Origin: Candidatus Omnitrophota bacterium
Lineage (GTDB): Bacteria; Omnitrophota; Gorgyraeia; 2-02-FULL-51-18
Direction of reading: 5' to 3'
NCBI GenBank assembly: GCA_023247935.1
Contig: JAHFFM010000133.1
Location: 1-5,679 of the forward strand
DNA: 5,679 bases
Shown: positions 4,790 to 5,679 of the stretch, one piece after another
Position numbering within the stretch: position 1 is the stretch's first letter
Layout of the letters: each line of letters begins with the position of its first letter
Made by a program: the position numbers and the translations under genes
Notes under the pieces: model-generated
What the model saw: the letters and a program-made list of their open reading frames with translations, nothing else
What the model was told of the DNA's origin: nothing
Databases searched by the model: none

Positions 4790-5623
4790 ATGAAGCGAGC
4801 CATTTTTTTATTTTTTTTGATTCTGGGATTCCATTGCCTCCCGGCTTTTGCTCTGGATATTCCTGAAAAACCGCAGTCGTATGTAAACGACTACGCCTCG
4901 CTTCTTTCTTCTTCCGAAAAACAAACGCTTGAATCCGTTCTTTCTCAATTCGAAAAAGAAACATCCAATCAGGTTGTGGTAGCCATCTTTGCAAGTCTTG
5001 AGGGTCAGTCCCTGGAAGATTTTTCCATCCACTTAGCCGAAAAATGGAAGGTCGGCGCCAAAGAGCACGACAATGGCGCCATTCTGCTTATTTTTAAAGA
5101 AGACCGCGCGGTGCGCATTGAAGTGGGTTACGGATTGGAAGGCGCTTTGCCGGACGCGATTGCCAAGAGAATCATCCAAAACGAGATTGTGCCGGAGTTT
5201 CGTCAGGGAAATTTTGACAGCGGCGTTTCAAAAGCGGTGAACGCGATTCTGCTGGCTACGCGAGGCGAGTACAAGGCCGCGGACTCCGTGGATGAGAAGA
5301 TGCAGAAATGGGGCGGGTGGTTTTTTTGGGGGATGGTTTTTTATTTTTTGATTCCTTTGATTTTTTATGCAGGGCTTGTATTTTTTAGCGTTCAATTTTT
5401 AGGATTATTTCCCGGGCTGGTGCTTGGAATTTGTTTGTCTTTGTTCTTTGAGGCGTTAAGAAGGATTTTTTCCGGGACTGCTTCGGGGATGACTTATTCA
5501 CGCAGGGGTCCGGGCAGCGGAGGCTGGTATGGAGGCGGATTTGGCGGCGGTGGTTCATTCGGCGGCGGGTTCTCCGGAGGCGGTGGTTCATTCGGCGGCG
5601 GCGGAGCGAGCGGCAGATGGTAG
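4790..5623 (+). CDS. TPM-domain (YgcG-like) membrane protein with Gly-rich tail
   Basis: The protein has 277 residues. A signal peptide (about 1-21, hydrophobic core FLFFLILGF, likely cut after AFA) is followed by a TPM_phosphatase domain at about 28-160. Domain features are YVNDYASLLSSSEKQTLE, QVVVAIF, DNGAILLIF, RIEVGYGLEGALPDA and IVPEFRQGNFDSG. Two membrane helices follow at about 177-200 and 203-222, then a short basic stretch, and a tail (about 238-277) of Gly, Ser, Phe and Trp ending GASGRW. The TPM domain should face the periplasm or cell exterior. The family was named for the plant thylakoid protein TLP18.3, which has acid phosphatase activity; bacterial roles are unclear. The start is fixed by an in-frame stop at 4778-4780, yet no Shine-Dalgarno lies before it; a repeat element occupies that place. 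The stop overlaps the start of the next gene. Confidence 0.9.
   Translation: MKRAIFLFFLILGFHCLPAFALDIPEKPQSYVNDYASLLSSSEKQTLESVLSQFEKETSNQVVVAIFASLEGQSLEDFSIHLAEKWKVGAKEHDNGAILLIFKEDRAVRIEVGYGLEGALPDAIAKRIIQNEIVPEFRQGNFDSGVSKAVNAILLATRGEYKAADSVDEKMQKWGGWFFWGMVFYFLIPLIFYAGLVFFSVQFLGLFPGLVLGICLSLFFEALRRIFSGTASGMTYSRRGPGSGGWYGGGFGGGGSFGGGFSGGGGSFGGGGASGRW
5546..5601 (+). repeat. 23-bp direct repeat coding for the Gly-rich tail
   Basis: GGCGGTGGTTCATTCGGCGG plus three more bases occurs identically at 5546-5568 and 5579-5601, a period of 33 bp (11 codons). It encodes the repeated GGGSFGG motif. Exact DNA identity, including third codon positions, points to a recent duplication and a tail whose length may vary between strains. 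Confidence 0.7.
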
Positions 5624-5679
5624 GACGATTGCTGGATAAAAACGCGGAAAAAGAAATTGTGGAGGCGATACGCCAGGCG
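5617..5679 (+). CDS. Probable second TPM-domain protein, 5' end only
   Basis: An ATG at 5617 overlaps the last codons and stop of the preceding gene (7 bp overlap) and opens a frame that runs off the right edge. The 21 residues, MVGRLLDKNAEKEIVEAIRQ and one more, resemble the beginning of cytoplasm-starting TPM-domain proteins that commonly follow LemA and YgcG-like genes (a helix of the type 'EKEIVEAIRQAE'). No signal peptide is seen. The overlap suggests translational coupling. Too little is present for a certain family call. Confidence 0.6.
   Translation, partial: MVGRLLDKNAEKEIVEAIRQA

Overview
The window is a 5.7-kb piece of a bacterial chromosome. It has intermediate base composition, tight gene packing and several palindromic intergenic repeats. 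Every recognisable gene is a housekeeping or envelope type; there is no phage, plasmid, tRNA, rRNA or CRISPR signal. Weak or absent Shine-Dalgarno sequences at some starts, a leaderless-looking promoter and the repeat that starts TGTCATTGCG suggest a lesser-known Gram-negative lineage, perhaps a candidate phylum such as Omnitrophota. That placement is a guess from gene style, not a demonstrated result.

Layout. Bases 1-238 hold the 3' end of a VanX/DdpX-type D-Ala-D-Ala dipeptidase (+). Bases 239-483 are intergenic and mostly filled by a composite inverted-repeat element. Bases 484-1371 (+) encode a two-domain protein: a membrane-spanning PGPGW-like domain fused to a PgeF (YfiH/YlmD, 'laccase-domain') enzyme. 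Its 3' end overlaps, tail to tail, an RluA-family pseudouridine synthase gene (2215 to 1355, -). That gene lies 12 bases behind an AI-2E family membrane protein (3295 to 2228, -), so the two probably form one operon. A compact divergent control region at 3303-3334 carries two extended -10 elements back to back around a short palindrome. To its right is a plus-strand series: a G-rich leader with a hairpin, a 77-residue protein of unknown function, a stand-alone response-regulator receiver domain, a LemA family protein, a small repeat element, a TPM-domain (YgcG-like) protein with a glycine-rich tail, and the first 21 codons of what looks like a second TPM-domain protein. The window ends inside that gene.

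How the genes may work together. The dipeptidase and PgeF both act on peptidoglycan precursors or stem peptides, so the left end has a cell-wall quality-control flavour. LemA plus one or two TPM-domain proteins is a recurrent bacterial gene neighbourhood of poorly understood envelope function. Here it is preceded in the same direction by a receiver-only signalling protein and a small unknown protein. The most notable points are the membrane-tethered PgeF fusion, the A-B-A'-B' repeat arrangement ahead of it, the compact divergent promoter, and the repeat element sitting where the ribosome binding site of the first TPM gene should be.
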